From positions 121,563-185,562 of the forward strand of contig CAPN01000034.1 in NCBI GenBank assembly GCA_000333235.1: DNA of 64,000 nucleotides, given 5' to 3'. The notes under the pieces are model-generated. The model saw only the letters and a program-made list of their open reading frames with translations. It was not told the DNA's origin and searched no databases. This document shows, piece by piece, positions 18,670 to 29,013 of the stretch; within the stretch, counting starts at the first letter, position 1, and each line of letters begins with the position of its first letter. This DNA comes from Pseudoalteromonas luteoviolacea B = ATCC 29581 (GTDB lineage: Bacteria > Pseudomonadota > Gammaproteobacteria > Enterobacterales > Alteromonadaceae). A program made the position numbers and the translations under genes.

Positions 18670-20391
18670 TTAAGCGTGAAAATCGGTTTTCGACACTTTC
18701 ACTTCCGCTACGATCCCTTTGCGGATCACAAAATCACCAAAGCCTTCGCCGTTATTGCGTTCACTGACCCACTGACCGATTAGAGAATCTAAAGCTGGGA
18801 GATAAACGTCTTCGCCGACGTTTTCTAAATAAAGCTTTGGAATACGCGTACCTTCACGATTTCCACCAAGGTAGACATTGTATTTACCCGGACCTTTACC
18901 CACTAAACCAACTTCAGCCAACATCGCGCGACCACAACCATTTGGACAGCCTACAACACGCAAAATAATATGATCTTCTGCTACGTTATGTTTCTTAAGC
19001 AATACTTCGACTTGTTCTATCAATGTTGGCAAATAGCGTTCCGCTTCTGCCATCGCCAACGGACATGTTGGCAATGCCACACACGCCATTGAGTTTTTAC
19101 GCTGCTCGGTATGACTATCATCGATAAGCCCATGTTGACGCGCTAAAGCTTCAATCGTCGCTTTTTGCTCTGCAGGCACACCTGCAATGATCAAGTTTTG
19201 GTTTGCTGTCATGCGGAAATCACCTTGGTGGATCTCAGCAATCTTGCGACAACCGGTTTTTAACGTTTTGTCTGGGTAATCTAAAATTCGGCCATTTTGA
19301 ATAAACACAGTTAAGTGCCACTTGCCATCAATGCCTTCCACCCAACCAAAACGATCGCCACGGTGAGTAAATTCATAAGGCCGGCTTGCTTCAAATTGCA
19401 CGCCAGCACGTTTTTCAACTTCGGCTTTAAAGGCGTCACTACCAAATGCATCAAGTGTGTATTTGGTCTTGGCATTTTTACGGTTTACGCGGTTACCCCA
19501 ATCACGTTGTACAGATACGACATGCTCAGCAATTTTTAATGTGTGCTCAAGCGGAATAAAACCAAAGTCATCCGCTTTACGAGGATAGGTTTCAACGTCA
19601 CCATGAGTCATCGCCAAGCCACCACCAACAAGTACGTTAAAGCCAATCAACTTACCCTTATCCGCAATCGCGACAAAGTTTAAGTCGTTTGCATGCACAT
19701 CCACTTCATTGTTAGGAGGAATCACCACGGTCGTTTTGAACTTACGAGGTAAATACGTTGAGCCTAAAATTGGTTCTTCCGTTGTCTCCGATTTTTCGCC
19801 GTTAAGCCAAATTTCTGCGTACGCTTTTGTGTGTGGTAACAAATGCTCAGAGATCTTCTTAGCCCACTCATAGGCTTCTTGATGTAATTCTGACTCAACT
19901 GGGTTAGTCGTACACAACACATTACGGTTAACATCTCCTGCTGTCGCGATGGAATCTATTCCTACGCTATTTAGCATTTGGTGCATACCTTTGATGTTCG
20001 GCTTTAAAACACCATGGAATTGAAACGTTTGACGCGTGGTAAGACGAATGCTGCCATACATCGTTTTTTCGTCAGCAAACGTATCTATTGCAAGCCACTG
20101 CGCAGGCGTAATAATACCGCCAGGCATACGCGCTCGTAACATAACATTGTGCAGTGGTTCTAGCTTTTGCTTAGTACGTTCTGGTCTAATATCACGGTCA
20201 TCCTGTTGGTACATGCCGTGAAAACGGATCAATTGGAAATTATCGCCGTTAAAACCACCGGTGAGCGGATCTGACAGATCTGGTTCAATCGTGCCACGCA
20301 AAAAGTTACTTTGTGTTTTCAAGCGCTCGTTATCAGCCAGTTTTGCATTCGGATCAAACTTACTGTTTGGCTTGAATTCTGAATTGCTCAT
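18670..20391 (-). CDS. cysI: Sulfite reductase hemoprotein beta subunit
   Basis: 573 residues (E. coli 570). Two ferredoxin-nitrite/sulfite reductase repeats are visible; the siroheme and Fe4S4 ligands are in [20 protein letters not shown] and [16 protein letters not shown], giving the four conserved cysteines. Arg/Lys residues of the anion site lie in the [13 protein letters not shown] and [11 protein letters not shown] segments. It reduces sulfite to sulfide with electrons from CysJ. It sits 77 nt after cysJ and 48 nt before cysH. Confidence 0.98.
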   Translation of the reverse strand: MSNSEFKPNSKFDPNAKLADNERLKTQSNFLRGTIEPDLSDPLTGGFNGDNFQLIRFHGMYQQDDRDIRPERTKQKLEPLHNVMLRARMPGGIITPAQWLAIDTFADEKTMYGSIRLTTRQTFQFHGVLKPNIKGMHQMLNSVGIDSIATAGDVNRNVLCTTNPVESELHQEAYEWAKKISEHLLPHTKAYAEIWLNGEKSETTEEPILGSTYLPRKFKTTVVIPPNNEVDVHANDLNFVAIADKGKLIGFNVLVGGGLAMTHGDVETYPRKADDFGFIPLEHTLKIAEHVVSVQRDWGNRVNRKNAKTKYTLDAFGSDAFKAEVEKRAGVQFEASRPYEFTHRGDRFGWVEGIDGKWHLTVFIQNGRILDYPDKTLKTGCRKIAEIHQGDFRMTANQNLIIAGVPAEQKATIEALARQHGLIDDSHTEQRKNSMACVALPTCPLAMAEAERYLPTLIEQVEVLLKKHNVAEDHIILRVVGCPNGCGRAMLAEVGLVGKGPGKYNVYLGGNREGTRIPKLYLENVGEDVYLPALDSLIGQWVSERNNGEGFGDFVIRKGIVAEVKVSKTDFHA

Positions 20392-20468
20392 ATTAAATCC
20401 TAAATTCTTTACTAATGACGGTAGTTAACGTGTGTATTGGCAGCGTATATCAAACGCTCCTGATAAAA

Positions 20469-22268
20469 TTAATACACGTCTTTTTGATAACGATGCGCGC
20501 TGCGCAGTTCTTTCAGATATTCTTCAGCTTGCTCAGCGTTTTTACCGCTGTGTTCCACCACGATATCGAGCAAGGCTTGGTGTACGTCCTTGGCCATGCG
20601 ATTTGCATCACCACAAATATAAAGATGTGCGCCTTTCTCTAACCAAGCAAATACCTCTGCACCTTTTTCGCGCAGACGGTCCTGTACATAAATTTTTTCA
20701 GCCTGATCACGGCTAAACGCTAAATCGACTTTGGTCAATAATCCTGACTTTACATACCCTTGGATTTCTACTTGATATAAGAAATCTTGAGTAAAGTGAG
20801 GATTACCAAAGAACAGCCAGTTTTCACCATTGGCGCCACGAGCATCGCGCTCTTGCAAAAATGCACGAAATGGCGCAATACCTGTTCCTGGACCAATCAT
20901 AATCACCGGAGTTTCATCGTTCTGTGGCAAACGGAAATTGTCGTTGTGTTCAGAGAACACTTTTACTTGTGCGCCCTCTTGCGCTCTAAGCGCCAGATAA
21001 CCAGAACAACCACCGTAATGTTTCTCACCAAATGCATCAAACTCGACTAAACCTACGGTTAAATGCACTTCCTCTTCGACTTCTGCTTGGCTTGAAGCGA
21101 TCGAATATAAACGCGCTTGTAACTTACGGAAGCAATCCACTAAGGTTTGTGCATCGATCTTGCCTTGATATTGCTTAATAACATCAAAAAGCTGACGCGC
21201 TTCTAAGAACGCTCGAAGTTTTGTTTTGTCTTCGACTAACGCTAATAGAGAGCTATCACCTATCGCTTTTGCATACTTCTCAACAAAACCTGGGTAGGAT
21301 TGAGTTAACTCAAGTTTTTCGATCAACGCTTCCCTTAGTGGTAAGGTTTCATCACCTAACTTCACGTCTTGGTGACCATCTAATTCAAGCAATGACAACA
21401 CTTCATCTACACGGTCTTCATCATTCAAGAAATAAACCCCGAGAGAATCCCCCGGTTGATATGCGATCCCCGACCCTTCCAAGGAAATTTCGATATGTCG
21501 AACGTCTTTCGTTGAGTCACGACCTGTGATTTTTTGGACCACGGATAACTCAGCTGAAAATGGATTTTGTTTGTTGTACTGCGACACAGGTGTACTAGCT
21601 ACTGCAAAAGGGTTTGTTGCGGTTTGCGTACTCGCTTGTGCTTTCACTAGTGGCTCAAATGCATCTAACGCACCCTGGATCCACGTTGCAGCTTCTGCGT
21701 CATAATCGACGTCTAAGTCGGCTCGAGAGTGGATCACATCGGCACCAAGGGCCACAAGACGCGATTCGAAATCTTTTGCCGTCTGACAGAAGAACTCGTA
21801 ACTTGTATCACCAAGTCCTACCACCGCGATTTTAACATCTTCAAGTTTCGGGGCTTTTTTACTTGCAAGGAAGCCATGTAGTGTTTCAGCTGGCTCTGGC
21901 GGTTCACCTTCACCGTAAGTTGATACGACTACTGCAATGAACTTTTCTTTTTTCAGTGCTGCAGGTTTGTAATCCGCCATATTAACTAATTTTACGTCAA
22001 TACCACGTGACTGCGCTTGTTCTTTAAGCTTTACCGCGACGCCTTTTGCGTTACCGGTCTGCGATCCATATAAGATCGTTAACGGCGCACTTTCACCTGC
22101 AGGTGCTGCCGCCACTCCACCCAGTGCCGTGCTATTTGCACTCGCTGCCAAATAGCCACTTACCCATGCTTGTTGAATAGGATTTAGTTCAGCAATCAAG
22201 CCTTGTAACTTTTGAATTTGCTCTTGTGACAGCGGGCTTGCCGCTGCACTGAGTAGGTTTAACAACAT
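20469..22268 (-). CDS. cysJ: Sulfite reductase flavoprotein alpha subunit
   Basis: 599 residues. Domain order is FMN-binding flavodoxin (about 65-205: LTILYGSQTGNAKGVA, STYGEGEPPEPAETLHGFL, GLGDTSYEFFCQTAKDF), connecting FAD domain (about 235-450: LYSIASSQ and the VGLVEFDAFG stretch) and NADPH-binding domain (MIGPGTGIAPFRAFLQER, then YICGDANRMAKDVHQAL and the C-terminal YQKDVY). It passes electrons from NADPH through FAD and FMN to CysI. First gene of the operon; a GGGGAA ribosome-binding site precedes the ATG. The 264-nt divergent gap to the nuclease gene should hold the operon's promoter; I cannot point to a convincing CysB site. Confidence 0.98.
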   Translation of the reverse strand: MLLNLLSAAASPLSQEQIQKLQGLIAELNPIQQAWVSGYLAASANSTALGGVAAAPAGESAPLTILYGSQTGNAKGVAVKLKEQAQSRGIDVKLVNMADYKPAALKKEKFIAVVVSTYGEGEPPEPAETLHGFLASKKAPKLEDVKIAVVGLGDTSYEFFCQTAKDFESRLVALGADVIHSRADLDVDYDAEAATWIQGALDAFEPLVKAQASTQTATNPFAVASTPVSQYNKQNPFSAELSVVQKITGRDSTKDVRHIEISLEGSGIAYQPGDSLGVYFLNDEDRVDEVLSLLELDGHQDVKLGDETLPLREALIEKLELTQSYPGFVEKYAKAIGDSSLLALVEDKTKLRAFLEARQLFDVIKQYQGKIDAQTLVDCFRKLQARLYSIASSQAEVEEEVHLTVGLVEFDAFGEKHYGGCSGYLALRAQEGAQVKVFSEHNDNFRLPQNDETPVIMIGPGTGIAPFRAFLQERDARGANGENWLFFGNPHFTQDFLYQVEIQGYVKSGLLTKVDLAFSRDQAEKIYVQDRLREKGAEVFAWLEKGAHLYICGDANRMAKDVHQALLDIVVEHSGKNAEQAEEYLKELRSAHRYQKDVY

Positions 22269-22532
22269 GTGAGATTCCCCATAACCCGAAACTGTTTCGC
22301 TCCCTTTGTGGGAGTGTGGATTTCTATGCTTGCAGAATACTCAGTATTTGGCCGAACAAAAAAGAATAGATTTGCCTTTGTTATTCCATTTAGTTATTGA
22401 GAGCTCAAATATCCTTTAAAAACAGTTTAAAAGAATTATTAATAAAAACGGGACAAAACATGTTAACATAAACGTAACAAAGGTAACGTAAGCTCAGCCT
22501 TTGTTTTTTAATAATTAAAGAAAGAGAAAATA

Positions 22533-24158
22533 ATGAAACACGGGAAAATAACCTCAATTATCGCACTCGCTTCACTAGGGTGTGCATTTTACGGCCATGC
22601 CGAAGTCACCAATGGAAACTTCGAATCTTGGTCTAATGGCAAACCGAGTAATTGGTCTACAATTGACAACGGAATTAACGTTTCCGCTACTTCACAAGTA
22701 GTTAAAGCGGGACAAACAGCCGCTCAAATAATGGTCAATACCGGTACACAAAGCGATACCGACTTTTTACAGAGCATCAATGTTGAAGCGGATCAGACTT
22801 ATACTTTTAGTACTTGGGTATATCACACCGAAGGCGGTGTAAAAGCACGCTTATACATCGATGGTTATCAAAGCTACTCCGATCCATACACATTAAATCA
22901 ATGGCAACAAATTACCCATACTTATACCGCAACAGCAACAAAAGCGATTGATGTTGGCCTACGCTTCTATGACGTAAGCGGATTTGATGGCAGCGAGATC
23001 GTTTATGTCGATGATTTTCAACCAAGCAATACACCTACAACTCCTCCTCCCCAAAGCTGCAATGCGCATTCAGTAACACTGTCGCTTACCACCGATAATT
23101 ACGCAAGCGAAACCAGTTGGCAATTGAGCTCTGGCAGCACATCTCTTGCGACTGGCAATGGCTACTCAAACAACCAAACAATTAGCCAGACTTTTTGCCT
23201 AAATGATGGTGACTATACGTTCACAATCTTTGATGCCTATGGTGACGGGATCTGCTGTAGTTATGGAAATGGTAATTACAGTATCAAAGAAGATACAATA
23301 GAGCTTGCCTCTGGTGGGACATTTACTTCACAGCAAAGTCATTCCTTCACCCTAACATCCACTGGCGGCGGTGACACTGGTGGAGGCTCCGATACTTCTG
23401 GATATTATGCTCAGACACAAGGGCTAACTGGTTTCTCTTTAAAAACGGCTTTGCATAACATCATCCGTGATCACCAAAACCAAGGTTACTCTGCCATTTG
23501 GGGTTTTTATGATCAATATGAGCGTGATACTACCTTTGATAAAGACAACTCGATTTTAGATCGTTACTCTGAAAAACCTTTTGCTGCTGACAGTTTTAGT
23601 TATACCGCAGTAACGAATCAATGCGGTACTTATCGCGTTGAAGGCGATTGTTATAACCGAGAACATTCGTTTCCAAAAAGTTGGTTTGGCGGTACGGTTG
23701 AGCCAATGAACTCTGACGTTCATCACATCTTTGCAACGGATGGTTATGTTAACTCTAAGCGCAGTAATTTCCCATTTGGCGAAGTGGTCTCAGCAAGTTA
23801 TGTTTCAAGTAATGGCAGTAAACTGGGCACACCAAGTACATCGCTTGGCTATAACGGCACCGTATTTGAGCCTATCGATGCATTCAAAGGTGATTTTGCT
23901 CGCGCCTATTTTTACATGGCAACTCGTTATCAAGATGTGATTGCATCATGGGAGAGTAAAACCACTTACAGCAACGACGTCCTCAATGGCACAAACGACG
24001 TGGTATTTGAACCTTGGGTCATTAACATGATGAAACGCTGGCATCAAAACGACCCTGTCGATGCAAGTGAACGCGCTCGCAATGATGCGGCGTTTAGCCA
24101 TCAAGGCAATCGCAACCCATTTATCGACCACCCTGAATTCGTCGAAGCAATTTGGTAA
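22533..24158 (+). CDS. Secreted multidomain nuclease of the endonuclease I family
   Basis: 541 residues. A signal peptide (about 1-23) leads to three parts: a carbohydrate-binding-like beta domain (24-165: NGNFESWSNGKPSNW, TFSTWVYHTEGGVKARLYIDG, YVDDFQ); a Cys-rich module (about 175-275) with the LNDGDYTFTIFDAYGDGICC motif often attached to secreted hydrolases of this group; and a C-terminal endonuclease I domain (290-541) with the active-site NREHSFPKSWF (His378) and VEPMNSDVHHIFATDGYVNSKRSNFPFG. EndA/NucM enzymes are Mg- or Ca-dependent, nonspecific DNA/RNA cutters. Extracellular location fits use of environmental DNA. Divergent from cysJ. Confidence 0.92.
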   Translation: MKHGKITSIIALASLGCAFYGHAEVTNGNFESWSNGKPSNWSTIDNGINVSATSQVVKAGQTAAQIMVNTGTQSDTDFLQSINVEADQTYTFSTWVYHTEGGVKARLYIDGYQSYSDPYTLNQWQQITHTYTATATKAIDVGLRFYDVSGFDGSEIVYVDDFQPSNTPTTPPPQSCNAHSVTLSLTTDNYASETSWQLSSGSTSLATGNGYSNNQTISQTFCLNDGDYTFTIFDAYGDGICCSYGNGNYSIKEDTIELASGGTFTSQQSHSFTLTSTGGGDTGGGSDTSGYYAQTQGLTGFSLKTALHNIIRDHQNQGYSAIWGFYDQYERDTTFDKDNSILDRYSEKPFAADSFSYTAVTNQCGTYRVEGDCYNREHSFPKSWFGGTVEPMNSDVHHIFATDGYVNSKRSNFPFGEVVSASYVSSNGSKLGTPSTSLGYNGTVFEPIDAFKGDFARAYFYMATRYQDVIASWESKTTYSNDVLNGTNDVVFEPWVINMMKRWHQNDPVDASERARNDAAFSHQGNRNPFIDHPEFVEAIW

Positions 24159-24171
24159 TAGATAGAAAATA

Positions 24172-24204
24172 GAAGCACCAAGGGCTCTGCGCCCTTAGTG
24201 CTTC
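24172..24204. terminator. Bidirectional hairpin between the nuclease and hexosaminidase genes
   Basis: GAAGCAC...GTGCTTC (7 bp) with an inner AGGG/CCCT stem, in the 36-nt gap between two converging genes and overlapping the 3' end of the hexosaminidase gene. The T tracts are short on both sides. Confidence 0.65.
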
Positions 24205-26756
24205 ACGTTTTCGTCGATTGGCAATGATCGTCCAGCACGTCCTACACTATCTATCGCCCTAACCGCAATGACATCCTTACTATCTTGTCGCGGCGAGTAG
24301 GCTTGCCACTGTCCATTTTGCAATTGTACTTGAACGCTAAAACCGGGCAACAAGGCGTACGCCGATAGTTTTCCATCTCGATTTGGAGCAGCTGCAACGC
24401 TTGGAATGCGATAATAAACACCTTGCTTTGCTAGTTTTGGTAACGCGCTGTAACCAAGTATGGATGCAAAACGCTGCCAATCAGTTTCTTTTGCTGTTTG
24501 TTTTTTTAAATCAAAAAAACCACTTGAACGATGATAATGACGCTTAGCAACATAGGGTACAGCCCAACTAGGTTGATGCCAAGCTCGCTCAGCCAACGCG
24601 AACAACCTGGGAAAGATCATGTATTGTGCTTGCTCATCGCTGCGGATCATTTCCCCCCACAAGTGACCTTGAATTCCACGGTATGTATTTGCCTTTTTCC
24701 GAGTTGTTTCTCTGTCATCCGCTTGATATGTCTGACCTTTCACATCAACCCAAAACTCAGCATGGGCAGGCAAGTTCTCAGGCATAAATTCAAATACTTT
24801 TTTTGTCGAGATCGCTCTTGTCGCCCAATGATTTCCACGCTCTTGCGGGTGTGATTCATAAGGAAAGTCAAAATACGTTACATCGGGAGCAGAGAGCACC
24901 ACATCCCAACCTAAATTGGCTTGTGCATGTGCCGTAGCATGACCACCTTCACTCAGAGTAGACCAGATATTGGTTTGCACCTGTGTTGGCATTTTTTCAA
25001 CGTTTGTGTGACTAAGTCCATCACTCCATGCTGCAACATGAATACCACGCTTCGCGACCATTTGACTTACTTGTTCAATAAAATACCCATTTAAGTAAGT
25101 AATACTTGGATTAGACTCTCTAAGTGCCTGACAAGCTGGTGAATTTACCCATGCTCCAGCCGTTTCATCTGCACCAATATGGTAGGTTTTTAATGGCACA
25201 CCAGCGATTTCATGTAGACGCTGAATTTCGCTAAGTACTTTATCAATAAATTGATAAGTAGAAGGCAAACACACATTCAATGTATTGTCGCTGTAATGCT
25301 GTATCGAGGAATAGATCGTTGTGTCACTTGGCTCAACTAATCGATATTTTGCAGCAGGCTCTATCTCACCTAACGCATCTAGACGCTGATAGCGCGCTTC
25401 CATCGCTTTAATCGCCGCTCGCGAATGGCCTGGCATATCCAATGAAGGGATCACTTCGATAAAATGCGCCTGGGCATAACGCAAAATATCAATGTAATCC
25501 TGTTGCGTAAAATAACCATCATTCGGATTGTCTTCGGCCAGTCCACTGCCTAACTGCGGTAATAAGCAACGTTGCTCGCGCAGATCAAAGCAGCGTTTTG
25601 ATCCAACGCCCACCAACTCCGGCAAGTCTGCAATATCGATTCGCCACCCTTCATCATCCGCGAGGTGTAAATGCAGTCGATTCAACTTATGTGCTGCCAT
25701 TTGCTGAATGAGCTCTTTTACAAAAGATTTTGAACGAAAATTGCGCGCAACGTCTAAATGAAACCCTCTAAATTCATATCTAGGTTTATCTTTAATATTC
25801 ACAAATGGTATATCAACGTTGTTTAAGTCCAACATTGCCGCAAGTGTCATCATTCCTTGAAATGCGCCCTCAACGGAATTAGCCGTTATATTGATTCTTT
25901 TAGATGACACATTAAGTTCATAACTCAACCCACTCGGTACAACCTCAATTAAAACAGGAATGCCATCGGCTTGTTCATCTACGCCTAATTCCCCTAAATA
26001 ATCTTTCGCGGCACCGAGTTGTTGAACTAACTCATTCGAGGCGTGCAAGGTATACCCTTTTTGCAGCGATATTCGCTCAGCCGAAAGTAATTTCGCTTGC
26101 CAAGGTTTTGGAATGACGTTGATTTGCTCTGGCGTCGCTTTGGGTTTCACTATCGTTTGATGTAAATACGCTGACCCCATCCATGGCGTTTTATCACTTT
26201 CACCCACATGAAGCTGCTTTAACGAATCAAATCTGTGCAAATAAGGCTGGATCTCAAACCCTGTATCGAGATCTTTTTGAGTTTGCGTGCTTTTGATCAC
26301 CTGGGCTGTGTCAGTAGAGTTCGCAGCCGCGACGAGATAATTTGGCATGAACTCCGATCGAGTGATCTGCGAACCTTGGGTATAAAATGGAATCTCGAGC
26401 GCTTGACCCGCTTTAAAGCCTAAAAACCCTGGTTTAGGTGAAATTCGATGTAAATCACCATTTACATGTTCGATGTCGAAATCTGGACTCTCTACTTTAT
26501 AAATAGGCATCAACTGACTGAAATAGATCCGCCATTGATTGTCACGTAAGTCTTCAGGGAAAGACAAATGCAATTTGGAAAAATAACACGTTTTATGAGG
26601 CAAAGGACATTTGTCTGGCGCTGCATCAATAAGTTCATATTCCACTTTAAGTTGCAAAGCCAATTTATCTATCGTGTTTGAATTTGCTTTAGACCCAAAT
26701 AAAAGGACGCTGCTCATACAAAGCATTTTCAACCACAAGCTGTAAGATATCTTCAT
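24195..26756 (-). CDS. Beta-N-acetylhexosaminidase, GH20 (chitobiase type)
   Basis: 853 residues from the ATG at 26756. This start lies directly behind the nagK stop (TGAGATG) and gives a good signal peptide (KISYSLWLKMLCMSSVLLFG); the frame to 26822 would run back into nagK. The order is an N-terminal carbohydrate-binding-like domain (about 30-150), a GH20b domain and the TIM barrel with RGFHLDVARNFRSK, LNRLHLHLADDEGWRID, SLDMPGHSRAAI and the catalytic pair Asp530-Glu531 in HIGADETAGAW. It cleaves terminal GlcNAc from chitobiose or chito-oligomers in the periplasm or at the surface. With nagK and nagP upstream it forms a GlcNAc-use operon. Confidence 0.95.
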   Translation of the reverse strand: MKISYSLWLKMLCMSSVLLFGSKANSNTIDKLALQLKVEYELIDAAPDKCPLPHKTCYFSKLHLSFPEDLRDNQWRIYFSQLMPIYKVESPDFDIEHVNGDLHRISPKPGFLGFKAGQALEIPFYTQGSQITRSEFMPNYLVAAANSTDTAQVIKSTQTQKDLDTGFEIQPYLHRFDSLKQLHVGESDKTPWMGSAYLHQTIVKPKATPEQINVIPKPWQAKLLSAERISLQKGYTLHASNELVQQLGAAKDYLGELGVDEQADGIPVLIEVVPSGLSYELNVSSKRINITANSVEGAFQGMMTLAAMLDLNNVDIPFVNIKDKPRYEFRGFHLDVARNFRSKSFVKELIQQMAAHKLNRLHLHLADDEGWRIDIADLPELVGVGSKRCFDLREQRCLLPQLGSGLAEDNPNDGYFTQQDYIDILRYAQAHFIEVIPSLDMPGHSRAAIKAMEARYQRLDALGEIEPAAKYRLVEPSDTTIYSSIQHYSDNTLNVCLPSTYQFIDKVLSEIQRLHEIAGVPLKTYHIGADETAGAWVNSPACQALRESNPSITYLNGYFIEQVSQMVAKRGIHVAAWSDGLSHTNVEKMPTQVQTNIWSTLSEGGHATAHAQANLGWDVVLSAPDVTYFDFPYESHPQERGNHWATRAISTKKVFEFMPENLPAHAEFWVDVKGQTYQADDRETTRKKANTYRGIQGHLWGEMIRSDEQAQYMIFPRLFALAERAWHQPSWAVPYVAKRHYHRSSGFFDLKKQTAKETDWQRFASILGYSALPKLAKQGVYYRIPSVAAAPNRDGKLSAYALLPGFSVQVQLQNGQWQAYSPRQDSKDVIAVRAIDSVGRAGRSLPIDENVKH

Positions 26757-26757
26757 C

Positions 26758-27612
26758 TCATTCACCATCCCTTTTCGGGTATCTGTCGATAAAAAGTGTA
26801 TAAGCCCCATAGAGTGGTGCATAAGTTAAGGTGCTTTTAAACAGGTCAAGTTGCTCAAACTGTTCTAGCATCAATCGCTTTTTAAGCTCTTTAAATAATG
26901 CATTTTCAAACAGTGTGAAAGACTGACTAACCGAACCTCCGAGTACAATTCGCTCGGGGCTATAAGCTAAAATGACGACTTCAATTGCGGCGGCTAGATG
27001 TTTACCGAAAGAGTTAAAACAAGTAATCGCTTGCCGATCGCCATGCAAAGCATTAAGTGCATATTGCCCTCCCGTTCCCCCAAATCGTTGGAAAAACTGA
27101 CCACTGGTAAAGTGCTCTAGTTTGGCATTTTTATATGGCAAACTACCAATCTCGCCTGCCCCACTTTGATGTCCAAGGTACAACTGTCCATTCAATACTA
27201 ATCCACAGCCTAGACCCGTCCCTAGTGTCACCCCTGCAATATGCTTTTTATTCAGAAGATTGGCGTGTGAAAATTCGCCCATTACAAAGCAATTCGCATC
27301 ATTATGTAGCACTAACTTGCGGCCAGTTTTCTCTTTTACTAATTTAGCTAATGGAACATCCCGCCAATGTGGAATATTGGTCATGGCTAACACTTTACCT
27401 TGATAAGAATCAACAAGCCCAGGCACGCCAATCGCTACACCATACACTTCGTCTGTTAAATGCGCTTCGATCAAATTAAGCATAAACTGAGTAAATGCTT
27501 CTTTGCCTAATTGACTTGGTACATCAAAACGATGCACATCCCCCAGAACGTTGTCTTTCATTATCGCGAGGTTTAGTTTTGTACCTCCCAGATCCATGCA
27601 TAATACCGCCAT
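26758..27612 (-). CDS. nagK: N-acetylglucosamine kinase, ROK family
   Basis: 284 residues. The ROK fold is marked by MAVLCMDLGGTKLNLAIM (ATP loop), GVAIGVPGLVD, VLHNDANCFVMGEF and TLGTGLGCGLVLNGQLY followed by GAGEIGSLPY. ROK kinases usually hold a CxCGxxGC zinc site after the GAGEIG segment; it is absent here (HFTSGQFFQRF), a real difference from E. coli NagK but known in part of the family. The enzyme phosphorylates imported GlcNAc to GlcNAc-6-P. It shares one base with the nagP stop and is followed immediately by the GH20 gene. Confidence 0.85.
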   Translation of the reverse strand: MAVLCMDLGGTKLNLAIMKDNVLGDVHRFDVPSQLGKEAFTQFMLNLIEAHLTDEVYGVAIGVPGLVDSYQGKVLAMTNIPHWRDVPLAKLVKEKTGRKLVLHNDANCFVMGEFSHANLLNKKHIAGVTLGTGLGCGLVLNGQLYLGHQSGAGEIGSLPYKNAKLEHFTSGQFFQRFGGTGGQYALNALHGDRQAITCFNSFGKHLAAAIEVVILAYSPERIVLGGSVSQSFTLFENALFKELKKRLMLEQFEQLDLFKSTLTYAPLYGAYTLFIDRYPKRDGE

Positions 27613-28868
27613 TACGCGCTAATCTCCTTTTTACGTTTAAAGCGCTCTCGCAAAGAGAGGGTGTGATTTTTTACTAATGGTTTTGCACTAACAGCAACAT
27701 AAAGCAAGTAACCTAAGGGAAGCAGCAGTACACACATTGCAATCTTTAACGAGCCAGTAGAAGCAGCAACTAAACCAATTATAGGCGATGCAATCGCGCC
27801 TCCGACTATTCCTGTACACAATATCCCTGCTACCGTTCCATGGTCTTTTGCAACGGAATTTAAGCCTAGTGACACGGTTACCGACCACATGATTGACAAA
27901 AACAAGCCACTACTCGGAAGTAACCAAACCGCAAGGCTACGCGTAGAAAAAACGCCACACACCAAGCATAACAGTGCTCCAATACAAAACACCATCAGCA
28001 TTTTTTGCGCGTCAAACAATTTTAGGAGCGGGAGTGCGATGACACAGCCAATTGTTAAAAACAGCCAAAATTGACTTACCATTGCTGCTCCTTGTGTTTT
28101 GGGATCAACGTCATGATAATGCTGTAAAAAAACGGAAATTGAATTGGCAATCCCTTGTTCCAGCGCGACATAGCAGACGATCGCAAAAAAGAATTTCATT
28201 ACCGTTCTATTACGAAAATAGGAGAAAGCAACACTGAGTTCAATGTGCTCATTGGTTTGGCGCTTGGCTTTATCAATAGGAATGAGCAAAATCCATACAA
28301 CCATCAACGTTCCTAGCAGTCCAAACAACCAATACATACTTACCCATTGTGCATACTCCGGTGTTATCTGAGTCAACAACAAACCCAATGCCGCACCTTG
28401 TTCCATCTGGCTGATAAAAAATCGATATACCAATGGCGATAGCACTCCGGCTAACCCAAACGCTAACTGCGCAAGTACGGATAAAAAAGTAAAATGCTCA
28501 CTGCCTCCACTGATCCGTAAGAGTGGATTGATGGCCACTTGTAAAAATGCCATGGTAGTGCCTATTGCAAACAGCGCTAGCATTGCCATCCAAAAAGTAG
28601 GCACTAATGCGAAAACGAATGCTGCAATCGTGGTGACAAGGAAGGCGCCTAGCATTGTTATTTTTTCGCCAACGTGTTGAACTATTAATCCCGCAGGAAT
28701 GGACATCACCCCATACGCTGCAAAAAATGCAAACGGAAAAAAGCCAGCCAAAGTTAGCCCTATGGAGTAAGTTTCAATTAATTGGGGAAAAATAGGCCCA
28801 AGCACATTGGTAATAAATGAGATCACGAAGAATATCGCAATCACTAGGAGTACAATTTTGCGATTCAC
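27612..28868 (-). CDS. nagP: MFS sugar permease, NagP/FucP-like
   Basis: 418 residues from the GTG at 28868, chosen because TTAGGGGA lies 6-7 nt upstream; a longer frame begins at 28910. About twelve hydrophobic helices are visible, with the FucP/NagP-type N terminus (FFVISFITNVLGPIFPQL), the AAYGVMSIPAGLIVQHVGEK loop and the TTMAFLQVAINPLLRISGG segment. NagP is the proton-coupled GlcNAc permease of Shewanella, Alteromonas and Xanthomonas-type GlcNAc pathways. First gene of the nagP-nagK-GH20 operon. Other sugars cannot be excluded from sequence alone. Confidence 0.85.
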   Translation of the reverse strand: MNRKIVLLVIAIFFVISFITNVLGPIFPQLIETYSIGLTLAGFFPFAFFAAYGVMSIPAGLIVQHVGEKITMLGAFLVTTIAAFVFALVPTFWMAMLALFAIGTTMAFLQVAINPLLRISGGSEHFTFLSVLAQLAFGLAGVLSPLVYRFFISQMEQGAALGLLLTQITPEYAQWVSMYWLFGLLGTLMVVWILLIPIDKAKRQTNEHIELSVAFSYFRNRTVMKFFFAIVCYVALEQGIANSISVFLQHYHDVDPKTQGAAMVSQFWLFLTIGCVIALPLLKLFDAQKMLMVFCIGALLCLVCGVFSTRSLAVWLLPSSGLFLSIMWSVTVSLGLNSVAKDHGTVAGILCTGIVGGAIASPIIGLVAASTGSLKIAMCVLLLPLGYLLYVAVSAKPLVKNHTLSLRERFKRKKEISA

Positions 28869-29013
28869 ACAATCCCCTAAATTAATGGCACAAAAATGAT
28901 ATTTGAGCACGCTTAAAAGGATGGTGTGCGCAAAAGCACGCAGGTATTAGTACTAAACTCTCATCCACACATTACGATAGAAAAGTATTACCACTTTTCT
29001 TTTTGAGGGTCAC

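Noticed and set aside
22269..22532. CysB operator or c-di-GMP riboswitch in the cysJ/nuclease gap
   Set aside because: No convincing CysB-type repeats and none of the conserved GEMM riboswitch core blocks could be found.
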